Below, in pieces: positions 41,138 to 49,311 of a stretch of 64,000 nt of DNA. The notes under the pieces were generated by a model, which made no database searches, was not told where the DNA came from, and saw nothing but the letters and a program-made list of their open reading frames with translations. Made by a program: the position numbers and the translations under genes. Origin of the DNA: Roseomonas sp. AR75. GTDB taxonomy: Bacteria; Pseudomonadota; Alphaproteobacteria; Acetobacterales; Acetobacteraceae. The stretch covers positions 124,001-188,000 of the forward strand of contig NZ_STGB01000006.1 of assembly GCF_005222815.1 (NCBI RefSeq). The letters are read 5' to 3'. Position 1 is the first letter of the stretch, and each line of letters begins with the position of its first letter.

Positions 41138-42799
41138 TCAGCCCTTCCCGGTCGGCGCAAGGCGACTCGACAGCAATTCGCCGCGCCGCTCCAGCAGCGG
41201 ATGCGCCACCGCCGCGATGTGCCCGCCGACGCGCCGCAGGTCGCGGATGGCATCCAGCACGAAGCCCGGCGTCGCGCCGGGCTCGCCCAGCGGCAGCGGG
41301 GCTGCGCGGGCGGCGCGGCGGGCCGCCGCGCGTTCGGTCGCGCGCAGCTCCTCCTTTGACTGGACGAGGCGGCGCGCGGCGGCGGCATCCTCCACCATGA
41401 ACACCGCGACGGCCATGCGAAGCTGCTCGCGCAGCGCCTCGTGCAGCGCGTCGAGGTCGTGCCGGTCGCCTTCCGCCAGCGTCACGCCGCGCCGCATGCG
41501 CTTGGTGGCGTGGCGTGCGACGTCGCGGCTCAGCACGTCGGCGGCGTGTTCCAGCGCGATGGCGAAGGCCTGGATCTCGTTCAGGCGCCGCCCATCCTCC
41601 TCCGCCAGGCGTTCGATTGGGATCGCCGCCAGATAGGCCAGCACTGCGCGGTGCAGCCGGTCGACCACGTCGTCCATCTCGGCGAGTGTCTTCGCGGAGT
41701 CGCGATCCTCCGTGCCGAAGGCGCGGGCAGAGGCGTCCAGCATGCGCTCCAGGACATCGGCGATGCGCAGAACCTCCCGCTGCGCATTCGCCATGGCGAC
41801 CGCGGGCAGGTCGGTCGCATGCGCATCGAGGTAGCGCGGCGCGGCCTCGTCCAGGGCGGGATTGTCGGGAAGCAGGCGCCGCAGCGCCCAGGCGAGCGGG
41901 CGCAGCATCGGAAAGGCGAGAAGGCTCATCGCCAGGTTGAAGGCGAGATGCGCATTCGCCACCAGCCGCACCGGCGAATCGTCCAGCGCTTCCAGCCAGC
42001 CCGTCACCTGCGGCAGGAAGGCCAGCACCAGCACGCAGCCCAGCACCCGGTTGACCAGGTTGCCCAGCGGCAGCCGCAGGCGCGCGCGGTCGCCGGCGCG
42101 GCCGCCGGATTGCAGCAGCGGGTTGATCGCGCTGCCGAGATTGGCGCCGACCACCATCGCGACCGCGGCCGGCGCCGTCAGCACGCCACCGCCGGCCAGC
42201 GTCGCGACGAACAGCACGCCCGCGATGGAGGAATGCGCCGCCCAGGCGATCACGGCCGCTAGCAGCAGGTTCGGCAGCGCCTCGTCGGCCAGTGCCGCCA
42301 GCACGCGGCCGAGCGTGGGCGAGGCCTCGACCGGCGCCAGCGTCTGCACCAGCATGTGCAGCGCCAGCAGCATCAGCCCGAGCCCGATGCCCACGCGGCC
42401 GAGATCGCGCCATTGTGCGCGGCTGCTCTTCCGGAAGGCGATGACGCCGACCAGGATCAGCAAGGGCGAGAGCCAGCCGATGTCGAAGGACAGCAGCTGC
42501 ACGATCAGCGCCGTGCCGACATTGGCGCCGAGCATCGCGGCCAGGGCCGGCACCAGCGCCACGGCGCCGGTGGAGGCAAAGCCCGCGATCATCAGCGCGG
42601 TCGCCGTGCTGCTCTGCAGCGCCGCGGTCACGCCGAGCCCTGCCAGCATTGCCCGCCAGGGCCGGCCGAGCGCCATGCCGAGCATCGCCTGCAGCCGCCC
42701 GCCGAAGGCGCGCTCCACGCCGGACTGCACCATGTGCAGGCCCCAGAGCAGCAGCGCCGCCTCGCCGGCGAGCTGGACAAGCAGGCGCAGCTCGCTCAT
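41138..42799 (-). CDS. Na/Pi cotransporter family protein with PhoU-like domain
   Basis: A 553-residue membrane protein. The N-terminal ~310 residues carry two inverted Na/Pi-cotransporter II repeats with TAALQSSTATALMIAGFAS and a second AAHSSIAGVLFVATLAG, each with the QSS/HSS-type motif, and GANVGTALI / GANLGSAINP. Residues about 340-540 are helical and PhoU-like. The E. coli homologue YjbB can export phosphate. It lies 21 bases downstream of iolE on the same strand, so it is the third gene of an iolD-iolE operon, an unusual partner that suggests the inositol substrate brings in phosphate. Confidence 0.88.
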   Translation of the reverse strand: MSELRLLVQLAGEAALLLWGLHMVQSGVERAFGGRLQAMLGMALGRPWRAMLAGLGVTAALQSSTATALMIAGFASTGAVALVPALAAMLGANVGTALIVQLLSFDIGWLSPLLILVGVIAFRKSSRAQWRDLGRVGIGLGLMLLALHMLVQTLAPVEASPTLGRVLAALADEALPNLLLAAVIAWAAHSSIAGVLFVATLAGGGVLTAPAAVAMVVGANLGSAINPLLQSGGRAGDRARLRLPLGNLVNRVLGCVLVLAFLPQVTGWLEALDDSPVRLVANAHLAFNLAMSLLAFPMLRPLAWALRRLLPDNPALDEAAPRYLDAHATDLPAVAMANAQREVLRIADVLERMLDASARAFGTEDRDSAKTLAEMDDVVDRLHRAVLAYLAAIPIERLAEEDGRRLNEIQAFAIALEHAADVLSRDVARHATKRMRRGVTLAEGDRHDLDALHEALREQLRMAVAVFMVEDAAAARRLVQSKEELRATERAAARRAARAAPLPLGEPGATPGFVLDAIRDLRRVGGHIAAVAHPLLERRGELLSSRLAPTGKG

Positions 42800-42820
42800 C
42801 GCCTGCGTGCCTCCGTCATG

Positions 42821-43708
42821 TCATCCGAAGGCAGAACGCGCGAAGCGGGCCAGGTTGTCATGGCCCATGCGCGCATAGGTGAGGGGGTGCGCCTTGGCGG
42901 GGTCCTGCTCGGCCTCCACCACCAGCCAGCCGGCATAGCCCGCGGCAGCGAGCGGCTTCAGCACGGCGTCGTAGTCCACGCAGCCATCGCCGGGGACGGT
43001 GAAGACGCCTTCCAGCACGGCGGCGAGGAAGGGCAGGTCGCGCGCCTTCACGTCCCGCATCACATCCGCGCGGATGTCCTTGCAGTGCACATGCACCACG
43101 CGTGCGGCGTGCTGCTTCGCGGCTCGCACGGGGTCGCCACCGGCAAAGGTCAGGTGGCCGGTGTCGAGCAGCAGACCCACATCCGGCCCGGTGCTGGCCA
43201 TCAGCCGGTCCACATCCGCCTGGCTTTCGATGACGGTGCCCATGTGGTGGTGATAGGCGAGGTGCAGTCCGCGCGCCTTCAGCCGCCTGCCGAATTCCTC
43301 CATGCGCGGTGTCAGCACCTGCCAGTCGTCTTCCGACAGCACCGGGCGCCGCGACAAGGGCGTGGTGCGTTCGCCATGAATGGCGCGCGAGACTTCCGCA
43401 TGCACCATCACGGTGCAGCCGAGCGCCGTCAGCAGCGCGATGTGCGGCTCCGCCTCCACCATCTCGGCGTCCACATCGCGTTCCAGCAGGCGCGAGCCGT
43501 ACCAGCCGGAGACCAGCGCCAGCCCGTGCCGCTGCAGGATGGGCCCGAGTTGCGCGGCTTCGCGCGGGAACTTGTTGCCGAGCTCGAAGCCTTCGAAGCC
43601 GGCTTGTCTGCCTTCCGCCAGGCAGGTCTCGAGCGGCGTCTCCGCGCCGAGCTCCGGCATGTCGTCATTGGTCCAGGTGAGCGGGTTAATCCCGAGGCGG
43701 ATTGCCAT
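42821..43708 (-). CDS. iolE: Inosose dehydratase (IolE-like TIM barrel)
   Basis: A 295-residue xylose-isomerase-like TIM barrel. The opening RLGINPLTWTNDDMPELG and phrases FEGFELGNKFPREA, LHLAYHHHMGTVIES, LLLDTGHLTFAGGDP and VHVHCKDIR (His/Asp/Glu metal site) match myo-inosose-2 dehydratase, which dehydrates 2-keto-myo-inositol to the trihydroxycyclohexanedione substrate of IolD. It starts 2 bases after the iolD stop on the same strand. Confidence 0.88.
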   Translation of the reverse strand: MAIRLGINPLTWTNDDMPELGAETPLETCLAEGRQAGFEGFELGNKFPREAAQLGPILQRHGLALVSGWYGSRLLERDVDAEMVEAEPHIALLTALGCTVMVHAEVSRAIHGERTTPLSRRPVLSEDDWQVLTPRMEEFGRRLKARGLHLAYHHHMGTVIESQADVDRLMASTGPDVGLLLDTGHLTFAGGDPVRAAKQHAARVVHVHCKDIRADVMRDVKARDLPFLAAVLEGVFTVPGDGCVDYDAVLKPLAAAGYAGWLVVEAEQDPAKAHPLTYARMGHDNLARFARSAFG

Positions 43709-43710
43709 GC

Positions 43711-45549
43711 TCACGCTCCTGCGCCCTGGCGCTTGCGGTTGGTCTCGTAGTCCTGGCGCGCTTCCTTCTGCGCCGGCGTCGCAGGGGCGGCGGTGACCGG
43801 CACCTCCCACCAGGCGCCGCCTTCCGCGGTGCCGGTCTGCGGGTCCGTGTCGATCACGATCACCTGGGTCCGCTTCGCAGCCAGCGCTGCGGGCAAGGCC
43901 GCTTCGAGGCCGGCGATGCCGTCCACCTTCTGCGCTTCCGCGCCCAGCGCGGCGGCATGCGCGGCGAAATCCACGAAGGGCGCGGCATCGGGCAGCAGGT
44001 TGTTGAAGGGATCGCCGCCGGTGCCGCGCTGCAGGCGGTTGATGCAGCCGAAGCCGCGATTGTCCAGCACCACGATGGTGAGCTTCGCGCCGACCGCGAC
44101 GGAGGTCGCGATCTCGCTGTTCATCATGAGGTAGCTGCCATCGCCGACCAGCACCACCACCTCGCGATCCGGCGCCGCGAGCTTCGCGCCGAGCCCGCCG
44201 GCGATCTCGTAGCCCATGCAGGAATAGCCGTATTCCAGGTGGTAGCTGGCGGCATCCGTGGCGCGCCACAGCTTGTGCAACTCGCCCGGCAGGCCGCCCG
44301 CGGCGCAGAGCACGATGCCACGCTTCGGCATGGCGCGGTTCACCGCGCCCAGCACCTGCGCATCGCTGGGCAGCGCGTTGGCCTTGGGCTTCGGCGCGGC
44401 GGTGACGCGATCCACCACGCGCTGCCAGCGCGCAACGGCGACGGTCGCCTTTTCCCGCCAGGGCTGCGGCGCCCCCCAGCGGCCGAGCGCGGCGGAGAGC
44501 GCCGCCAGGCCACGCGCCGCATCCGCCACCAGCGGCTGGGCGCCGTGCTTGTACGCATCGAAGGCCACGACGTTCAGCCCGAGCAGTCGCGCCTTGGGAA
44601 ACAGCGCGCGCGAGCCGGTCGAAAAATCCTGCAGCCGCGTGCCGACGGCCAGTACGAGGTCGGCTTGCGCCGCCAGCGCATTCGCCGCCGCCGTGCCCGT
44701 CACGCCGATCGCGCCGAGATTGCCCGGAGCATCCCAGGCCAGGCTGCCCTTGCCCGCCTGCGTCTCCGTCACCGGCACGCCGTGGCGCCGTGCGAAGTTT
44801 GCGAGCGTTTCCTCCGCACCGCTGTATTTCACGCCGCCGCCGGCGATGATCAGCGGACGCTTCGCCGCCTTCAGCGCCGCAACCGCACCGCGCAGTTCGT
44901 TCGCGTCCGGCTCCGGTGCGCGTGGGCGCCAGAGGCGCTTTCGGAAGAAGTCGGACGGGACGTCGAATGCCTCCGTCTGCACGTCCTGGGGAAAGGCCAG
45001 CGTGACCGGCCCGCACTCCGCGGGATCGGTCAGCACGCGGAGCGCGGCCGGCAGCGCCACCAGCAACTGTTCCGGCCGCATGATGCGGTCGAAATAGCGC
45101 GACACCGGCCGGAAGCAGTCGTTCGCGGACACGGTCGCGTCGCCGAAATCCTCGACCTGTTGCAGCACCGGGTCAGGGCGACGACTCGCGAAGATATCGC
45201 TGGGCAGCAGCAGCACCGGCAGGCGGTTCACATGCGCCAGCGCCGCGGCGGTGACCATGTTGGTCGCGCCCGGCCCGATGGAGGTCGTGCAGGCCATCAT
45301 CCGCCGCCGCGCATGGGTCTTGGCATAGGCGATGGCGGCATGCGCCATCGCCTGCTCGTTATGCGCGCGGAAGGTGGGCAGGACACGCCGATGCGCGTGC
45401 AGCGCGGGCCCCAGCCCGGCCACGTTCCCATGCCCGAAGATCGCCCAGATGCCGCCGAACAGGGGCAGGGTCCGGCCGCCGATCTCGGTCTGCTGTGCCG
45501 CCAGGAAACGGACCGTTGCCTCGGCCGCGGTGAGGCGTAGGCTGGCCAT
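43711..45549 (-). CDS. iolD: 3D-(3,5/4)-trihydroxycyclohexane-1,2-dione hydrolase (IolD)
   Basis: A 612-residue thiamine-diphosphate enzyme that hydrolyses the cyclic dione to 5-deoxyglucuronate in myo-inositol catabolism. The N-terminal half has the catalytic-type Glu in FRAHNEQAMAHAAIAYAK; the C-terminal half has the ThDP motif VVVLVGDGSYLMMNSEI ending in VVLDNRGFGCIN. LEYGYSCMGYEIAGGLG and the phrase FGGIWAIFGHGNVAGLG are IolD hallmarks. The minus-strand ribosome site is strong (GGCGAGGAGG). It is first in the iolD-iolE-Na/Pi operon and divergent from iolG. Confidence 0.93.
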   Translation of the reverse strand: MASLRLTAAEATVRFLAAQQTEIGGRTLPLFGGIWAIFGHGNVAGLGPALHAHRRVLPTFRAHNEQAMAHAAIAYAKTHARRRMMACTTSIGPGATNMVTAAALAHVNRLPVLLLPSDIFASRRPDPVLQQVEDFGDATVSANDCFRPVSRYFDRIMRPEQLLVALPAALRVLTDPAECGPVTLAFPQDVQTEAFDVPSDFFRKRLWRPRAPEPDANELRGAVAALKAAKRPLIIAGGGVKYSGAEETLANFARRHGVPVTETQAGKGSLAWDAPGNLGAIGVTGTAAANALAAQADLVLAVGTRLQDFSTGSRALFPKARLLGLNVVAFDAYKHGAQPLVADAARGLAALSAALGRWGAPQPWREKATVAVARWQRVVDRVTAAPKPKANALPSDAQVLGAVNRAMPKRGIVLCAAGGLPGELHKLWRATDAASYHLEYGYSCMGYEIAGGLGAKLAAPDREVVVLVGDGSYLMMNSEIATSVAVGAKLTIVVLDNRGFGCINRLQRGTGGDPFNNLLPDAAPFVDFAAHAAALGAEAQKVDGIAGLEAALPAALAAKRTQVIVIDTDPQTGTAEGGAWWEVPVTAAPATPAQKEARQDYETNRKRQGAGA

Positions 45550-45609
45550 GAATCCTCCTCGCCGGGGGAGTTGTCCGGCGCGTCTTCTGTGTTACGGTTT
45601 GATGACAGT

Positions 45610-45623
45610 GGCCGCAAGCGGCC
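45610..45623. promoter_or_regulatory. Palindrome in the iolD / iolG divergent promoter
   Basis: GGCCGCaaGCGGCC is a perfect 6-bp inverted repeat in the 113-base region between the divergent iolD and iolG starts. It is 40 bases from the iolG ATG and 61 from the iolD start. A single regulator bound here could control both arms. No regulator gene of the IolR or LacI type is in the island, so the binder is unknown. Confidence 0.35.
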
Positions 45624-45662
45624 CAACCCGGAAAACGCCCAGAAAGCGCCCCAGTACACACG

Positions 45663-46652
45663 ATGCTGCACTTCGCACAGTTCGGCGCCGGCAGGATCGG
45701 CGCCATCCATGCCGCCAACCTCGCAGCCTCCGGCCGCGCGCGGCTGAAGCACGTGGTGGACGTCCATCGGCCCGCGGCAGAGGCGCTGGCCGGCAGGTAC
45801 GGCGCCGCCGTCAGCACAACCGAGGCCGCCCTTGCGGACCCCGAGGTCGGCGCGGTCATCATCGCCTCCTCCACCGACACGCATGCGGACCTGGTGATCG
45901 CCGCGGCGCGGGCCGGCAAGGCGATCTTCTGCGAGAAGCCGATCGATCTCTCCCTGGCGCGCGTGGATGCCTGCCTGGCGGAGGTGAAGAGGGCCGGCGT
46001 GCCGATGCTGGTCGGCTTCAACCGCCGCTTCGATCCGTCCTTCGCCGAACTGCACCGGCGCATCGGCGCCGGCGCCATCGGCACGGTGGAGCAGGTGGTC
46101 ATCACCAGCCGCGACCCCGGCCCGCCGCCCGTCTCCTACATCAAGGTCTCCGGCGGGCTGTTCCGCGACATGACGATCCACGATTTCGACATGGCGCGCT
46201 GGATGCTGGGCGAGGAGCCGGTCGAAGTCTTTGCCCACGGCGCCAACCTCGTGGACCCCGCGATCGGCGCGGCCGGCGATATCGACAGTGCGATGGTGCT
46301 GCTGAAGACGGCGTCCGGCCGCATGGCCCACATCAACAACAGCCGCCGCGCCAGCTACGGCTACGACCAGCGCGTCGAGGTGTTCGGCAGCGGCGGGCGG
46401 CTGATCGCGGGCAACCGCACCGCAACCACGGTGGAACTGGCCGATGGCAACGCCGTCTCCGCCGACAAGCCGCTGCACTTCTTCCTGGAACGCTATGCCG
46501 ACGCCTATCGGATCGAACTCGACGCCTTCCTCGATGCCTTGACGAACAAGACGCCGATGCCGGTCGGCGCCGAGGATGGCCGGCAGGCGCTGGTGCTGGC
46601 CGACGCCGCCTTCGAATCGCTGCGCAGCGGCGCCCCGGTGAAGCTGGGATGA
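45663..46652 (+). CDS. iolG: Inositol 2-dehydrogenase (IolG-like Gfo/Idh/MocA family)
   Basis: A 329-residue NAD-dependent oxidoreductase. FGAGRIGAIHAANLA is the nucleotide loop (7-21), IFCEKPIDLS carries the catalytic Lys, GFNRRFDPSF and FRDMTIHDFDMARWMLGEE contain the Asp and His of the inositol site. The family enzyme oxidises myo-inositol (C2-OH) to 2-keto-myo-inositol. Divergence from iolD-iolE supports this role. It is first in a plus-strand run with an SDR, an inositol-monophosphatase-family enzyme and an ABC importer; the SDR start overlaps its stop. Confidence 0.9.
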   Translation: MLHFAQFGAGRIGAIHAANLAASGRARLKHVVDVHRPAAEALAGRYGAAVSTTEAALADPEVGAVIIASSTDTHADLVIAAARAGKAIFCEKPIDLSLARVDACLAEVKRAGVPMLVGFNRRFDPSFAELHRRIGAGAIGTVEQVVITSRDPGPPPVSYIKVSGGLFRDMTIHDFDMARWMLGEEPVEVFAHGANLVDPAIGAAGDIDSAMVLLKTASGRMAHINNSRRASYGYDQRVEVFGSGGRLIAGNRTATTVELADGNAVSADKPLHFFLERYADAYRIELDAFLDALTNKTPMPVGAEDGRQALVLADAAFESLRSGAPVKLG

Positions 46653-47440
46653 GCATGCTGCCGAAGGTGCGGCTGGATGGCCGCACCATCCTGGTCACCG
46701 GCGGCACGCAGGGTATCGGCGAGGGCTGCGCACTGGCCGCGGCCGAGGCCGGCGCGGCGGGCGTCTGCATCACCGGGCGCAACGCGGCACGCGGCGCGGC
46801 CGTGGTGGCGAAGCTGCAGGCACTCGGCGCGCGCGCGCATTTCGTCGCGGCTGATCTCGCGGATGCCGCGGCGACGGCTGGCATCGTCGCGCAGGCGGAA
46901 GCCGCGCTCGGCCTGGTGGACGGGCTGGTCAACGCGGCGGGGCTGACGGATCGCGGCACCATCCTCGACACGTCCCTCGACCTCTGGGACCGGCTGTTCG
47001 CCATCAACGCCCGCGCGCCCTTCCTGCTGACGCAGGCCATGGCGCGGCGCCTGAAGGCAGCCGGCAGGCCCGGCGCCATCGTCAACGTCATCACCATGTC
47101 GAGCCATGGCGGCCAGCCCTTCCTCACCGGCTACGCCGCGTCCAAAGGCGCGCTCGCGACGCTGACGAAGAACACCGCGCTCGGGTTGCGGCCGCTGCGC
47201 ATCCGCGTGAACGGCATAAACCTCGGCTGGGCCGACACGCCCGGCGAGCACGCGATCCAGCAGAAGGACGGCAACCCCGCCGACTGGCTGCAGCGCGCGG
47301 AACCGGCGCAGCCCTTCGGCCGGCTGATCCGCCCTGGCGACCTGGCGGGCCTCGCCACCTACCTGCTGTCGGACGCCGCGGCGATGATGACCGGCGCGCT
47401 GATCGACTTCGACCAGAACGTGATGGGTGCCTATGAATGA
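46649..47440 (+). CDS. Short-chain dehydrogenase/reductase
   Basis: A 263-residue classical SDR. It has VTGGTQGIGEG (17-26), LVNAAGLTDRG (the NAG region), a Ser in VITMSSHGGQ, the catalytic YAASK, and GINLGWADTPGEH. NAD(P)-dependent oxidation of a polyol or its phosphate is expected. It overlaps iolG and the phosphatase gene by ATGA junctions. It may oxidise another inositol isomer or a side product; the substrate is not visible. Confidence 0.88.
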   Translation: MSMLPKVRLDGRTILVTGGTQGIGEGCALAAAEAGAAGVCITGRNAARGAAVVAKLQALGARAHFVAADLADAAATAGIVAQAEAALGLVDGLVNAAGLTDRGTILDTSLDLWDRLFAINARAPFLLTQAMARRLKAAGRPGAIVNVITMSSHGGQPFLTGYAASKGALATLTKNTALGLRPLRIRVNGINLGWADTPGEHAIQQKDGNPADWLQRAEPAQPFGRLIRPGDLAGLATYLLSDAAAMMTGALIDFDQNVMGAYE

Positions 47441-48219
47441 CGCCGGCTGAACTCGCGCGCCGCCTGGATGCGATCGCGCCCGTCGCGCAGCAGGCAGCCG
47501 ACCTTGCCGCGCGCATGCGCGCGAACGGCATGGCCGAGACGACGATGAAGGGCGCGCAGGATTTCCTGACGGAAGCCGATGGCGCCACCGAGCATTTCAT
47601 CCGCCAGCAGCTCGAACGCCTGTTTCCCGGCGAGCCGGTGCTCGGCGAGGAAGGTGGCGGCACAGTGCCGAAGGACGGCCCGCTCTGGATCCTCGACCCG
47701 ATCGACGGCACGGCGAATTTCGCGCGCGATGCGCATCGCTGGTGCGTCTCCATCGGCATGGCGCTGGATGGGCGCGCGATGCTGGGCGCCATCGCGCGCC
47801 ATGCGCCGGCCGAGCTGATCCTGGGTGCCGAAGGCTGCGGCGCCACGCTGAACGGCGCGCCGATCCGCGCCGCCGCGACGTCGGATATCGGGCGCGCCAT
47901 CGTCGAGGTCGGCTGGTCGCTGCGCCGACCGGCGGCGGCCTTCGTCGCCCTGGTGGGGCGCGTGATGGCCTCCGGCGCCGGCGTGCGCTCCTCCGGCTCC
48001 GGCACGCTGGGCCTGGTGGATGCCGCCATCGGCCGGCAGGACGCCTATATCGAGCTGCACATCAATGCCTGGGACGCCTGCGGCGCGCTGGCCATCGCGC
48101 GCGAGGCCGGCTGCTGGACGAACGACTTCGATAGTGGAGAATGGCTCCAGGCCGGCAACCCGATCTGCTTCGCGGCGCCGGCGCTCGGGCCGCGTCTTGC
48201 AGCGCTGATGCAGGACTGA
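47437..48219 (+). CDS. Inositol monophosphatase family protein
   Basis: A 260-residue Mg2+-dependent phosphatase of the IMPase/HisN/SuhB family. Metal ligands are visible: Glu71/Glu72 in LGEEGGGT, Asp87 and Asp90 in ILDPIDGTANF, and Asp213 in NAWDACGALAIAREAG. The family removes phosphate from inositol phosphates or histidinol phosphate. Its place between iol genes and an AfuABC-like importer argues for inositol phosphate. ATG 47437 overlaps the SDR stop. A HisN role is the main alternative. Confidence 0.87.
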   Translation: MTPAELARRLDAIAPVAQQAADLAARMRANGMAETTMKGAQDFLTEADGATEHFIRQQLERLFPGEPVLGEEGGGTVPKDGPLWILDPIDGTANFARDAHRWCVSIGMALDGRAMLGAIARHAPAELILGAEGCGATLNGAPIRAAATSDIGRAIVEVGWSLRRPAAAFVALVGRVMASGAGVRSSGSGTLGLVDAAIGRQDAYIELHINAWDACGALAIAREAGCWTNDFDSGEWLQAGNPICFAAPALGPRLAALMQD

Positions 48220-48249
48220 GATCGTGCGATGATCAGGGAGGAAAGAACG

Positions 48250-49284
48250 ATGAAGGCACCCCGCCGCCTTTTCGGCGCCATGCTCGCCGGCGCGCTCGCC
48301 GCGCTGCTGCCCGGCGCCGCCAGCGCCCAGGGCCAGCTCACCGTCTACTGCTCGGTGCAGGAGGAATGGTGCCGCCCGATGATGGCCGCCTTCGAGCGCG
48401 CCACCGGTATTCGCGTATCCATGACGCGCCGCAGCTCCGGCGAGACGATGACGCAGATCCGCGCCGAGGCGCAGAACCCGCGCGGCGACGTGTGGTGGGG
48501 CGGCACCGGCGATCCGCACATGCAGGCCGCGCAGGAGAACCTGACGGTCGAATATCGATCCCCCATGCTGTCGCAGCTGCATGACTGGGCGGTGCGCCAG
48601 GCGGAGCAGACCGGCTTCCGCACCGTCGGCATCTACGCCGGCGCGCTCGGCTATTCCTACAACGTGCCGGAGCTGAACCGCCGCCGCATCGCCGCGCCGC
48701 GCTGCTGGGCCGACCTGATCAAGCCGGAGTTCCGCGGCGAGGTGCAGATGGCCGATCCCAATACCTCGGGCACGGCCTACACCATGCTGGCGACGCTGGT
48801 GCAGATCATGGGCGAGGACCCGGCCTTCACCTATCTTCGCGCCCTGCATCGCAACATCAACCAGTACACCCGTTCCGGCGCGGCGCCGGCGCGTGCCGCC
48901 GCCACGGGCGAGACGCTGGTCGGCATCACCTTCCTGCATGATGCGGTGACGCAGAAGGTGAACGGCGCGCCCGTGGAACTCGTCGCGCCCTGCGAGGGCA
49001 CCGGCTACGAGATCGGCTCCATGTCCATCATCCGCGGCGCCCGCAACATGGAACAGGCGCGGCGCTTCTACGACTGGGCGCTGACCGCGGAGGCGCAGGC
49101 GCTGGCCGAGCAGGCCAAGGCCTACCAGCTGCCGTCCAACCGCAACGCGCCCATCCCGCCGCAGGCGCCGCGCTTCGAGAACATCCGCCTGATCGACTAC
49201 GACTTCGCGCGTTGGGGCAATGCGGAGACGCGCACCGCCCTGCTGACGCGGTGGGAACGCGAGGTGCGTGCCGGCGCCCGCTGA
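48250..49284 (+). CDS. ABC transporter substrate-binding protein, AfuA/FbpA family
   Basis: A 344-residue periplasmic receptor with signal peptide (residues 1-27, ending ASAQ). Family phrases are GQLTVYCSVQEEWCRPMMAAFER, RRSSGETMTQIRAEAQNPRGDVWWGG, ADPNTSGTAYTMLATL and YQLPSNRNAPIPP. In ferric-binding FbpA the iron is held by a Tyr-Tyr pair after the VGL strand; here the equivalent stretch reads VGITFLHDA, without that pair, so iron binding is unlikely. AfuA of the same family binds sugar phosphates. ATG 48250 is chosen for GGAGG upstream. Confidence 0.88.
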   Translation: MKAPRRLFGAMLAGALAALLPGAASAQGQLTVYCSVQEEWCRPMMAAFERATGIRVSMTRRSSGETMTQIRAEAQNPRGDVWWGGTGDPHMQAAQENLTVEYRSPMLSQLHDWAVRQAEQTGFRTVGIYAGALGYSYNVPELNRRRIAAPRCWADLIKPEFRGEVQMADPNTSGTAYTMLATLVQIMGEDPAFTYLRALHRNINQYTRSGAAPARAAATGETLVGITFLHDAVTQKVNGAPVELVAPCEGTGYEIGSMSIIRGARNMEQARRFYDWALTAEAQALAEQAKAYQLPSNRNAPIPPQAPRFENIRLIDYDFARWGNAETRTALLTRWEREVRAGAR

Positions 49285-49311
49285 TCCTGCGCCGCTGAGG
49301 GGGGCCACGCC

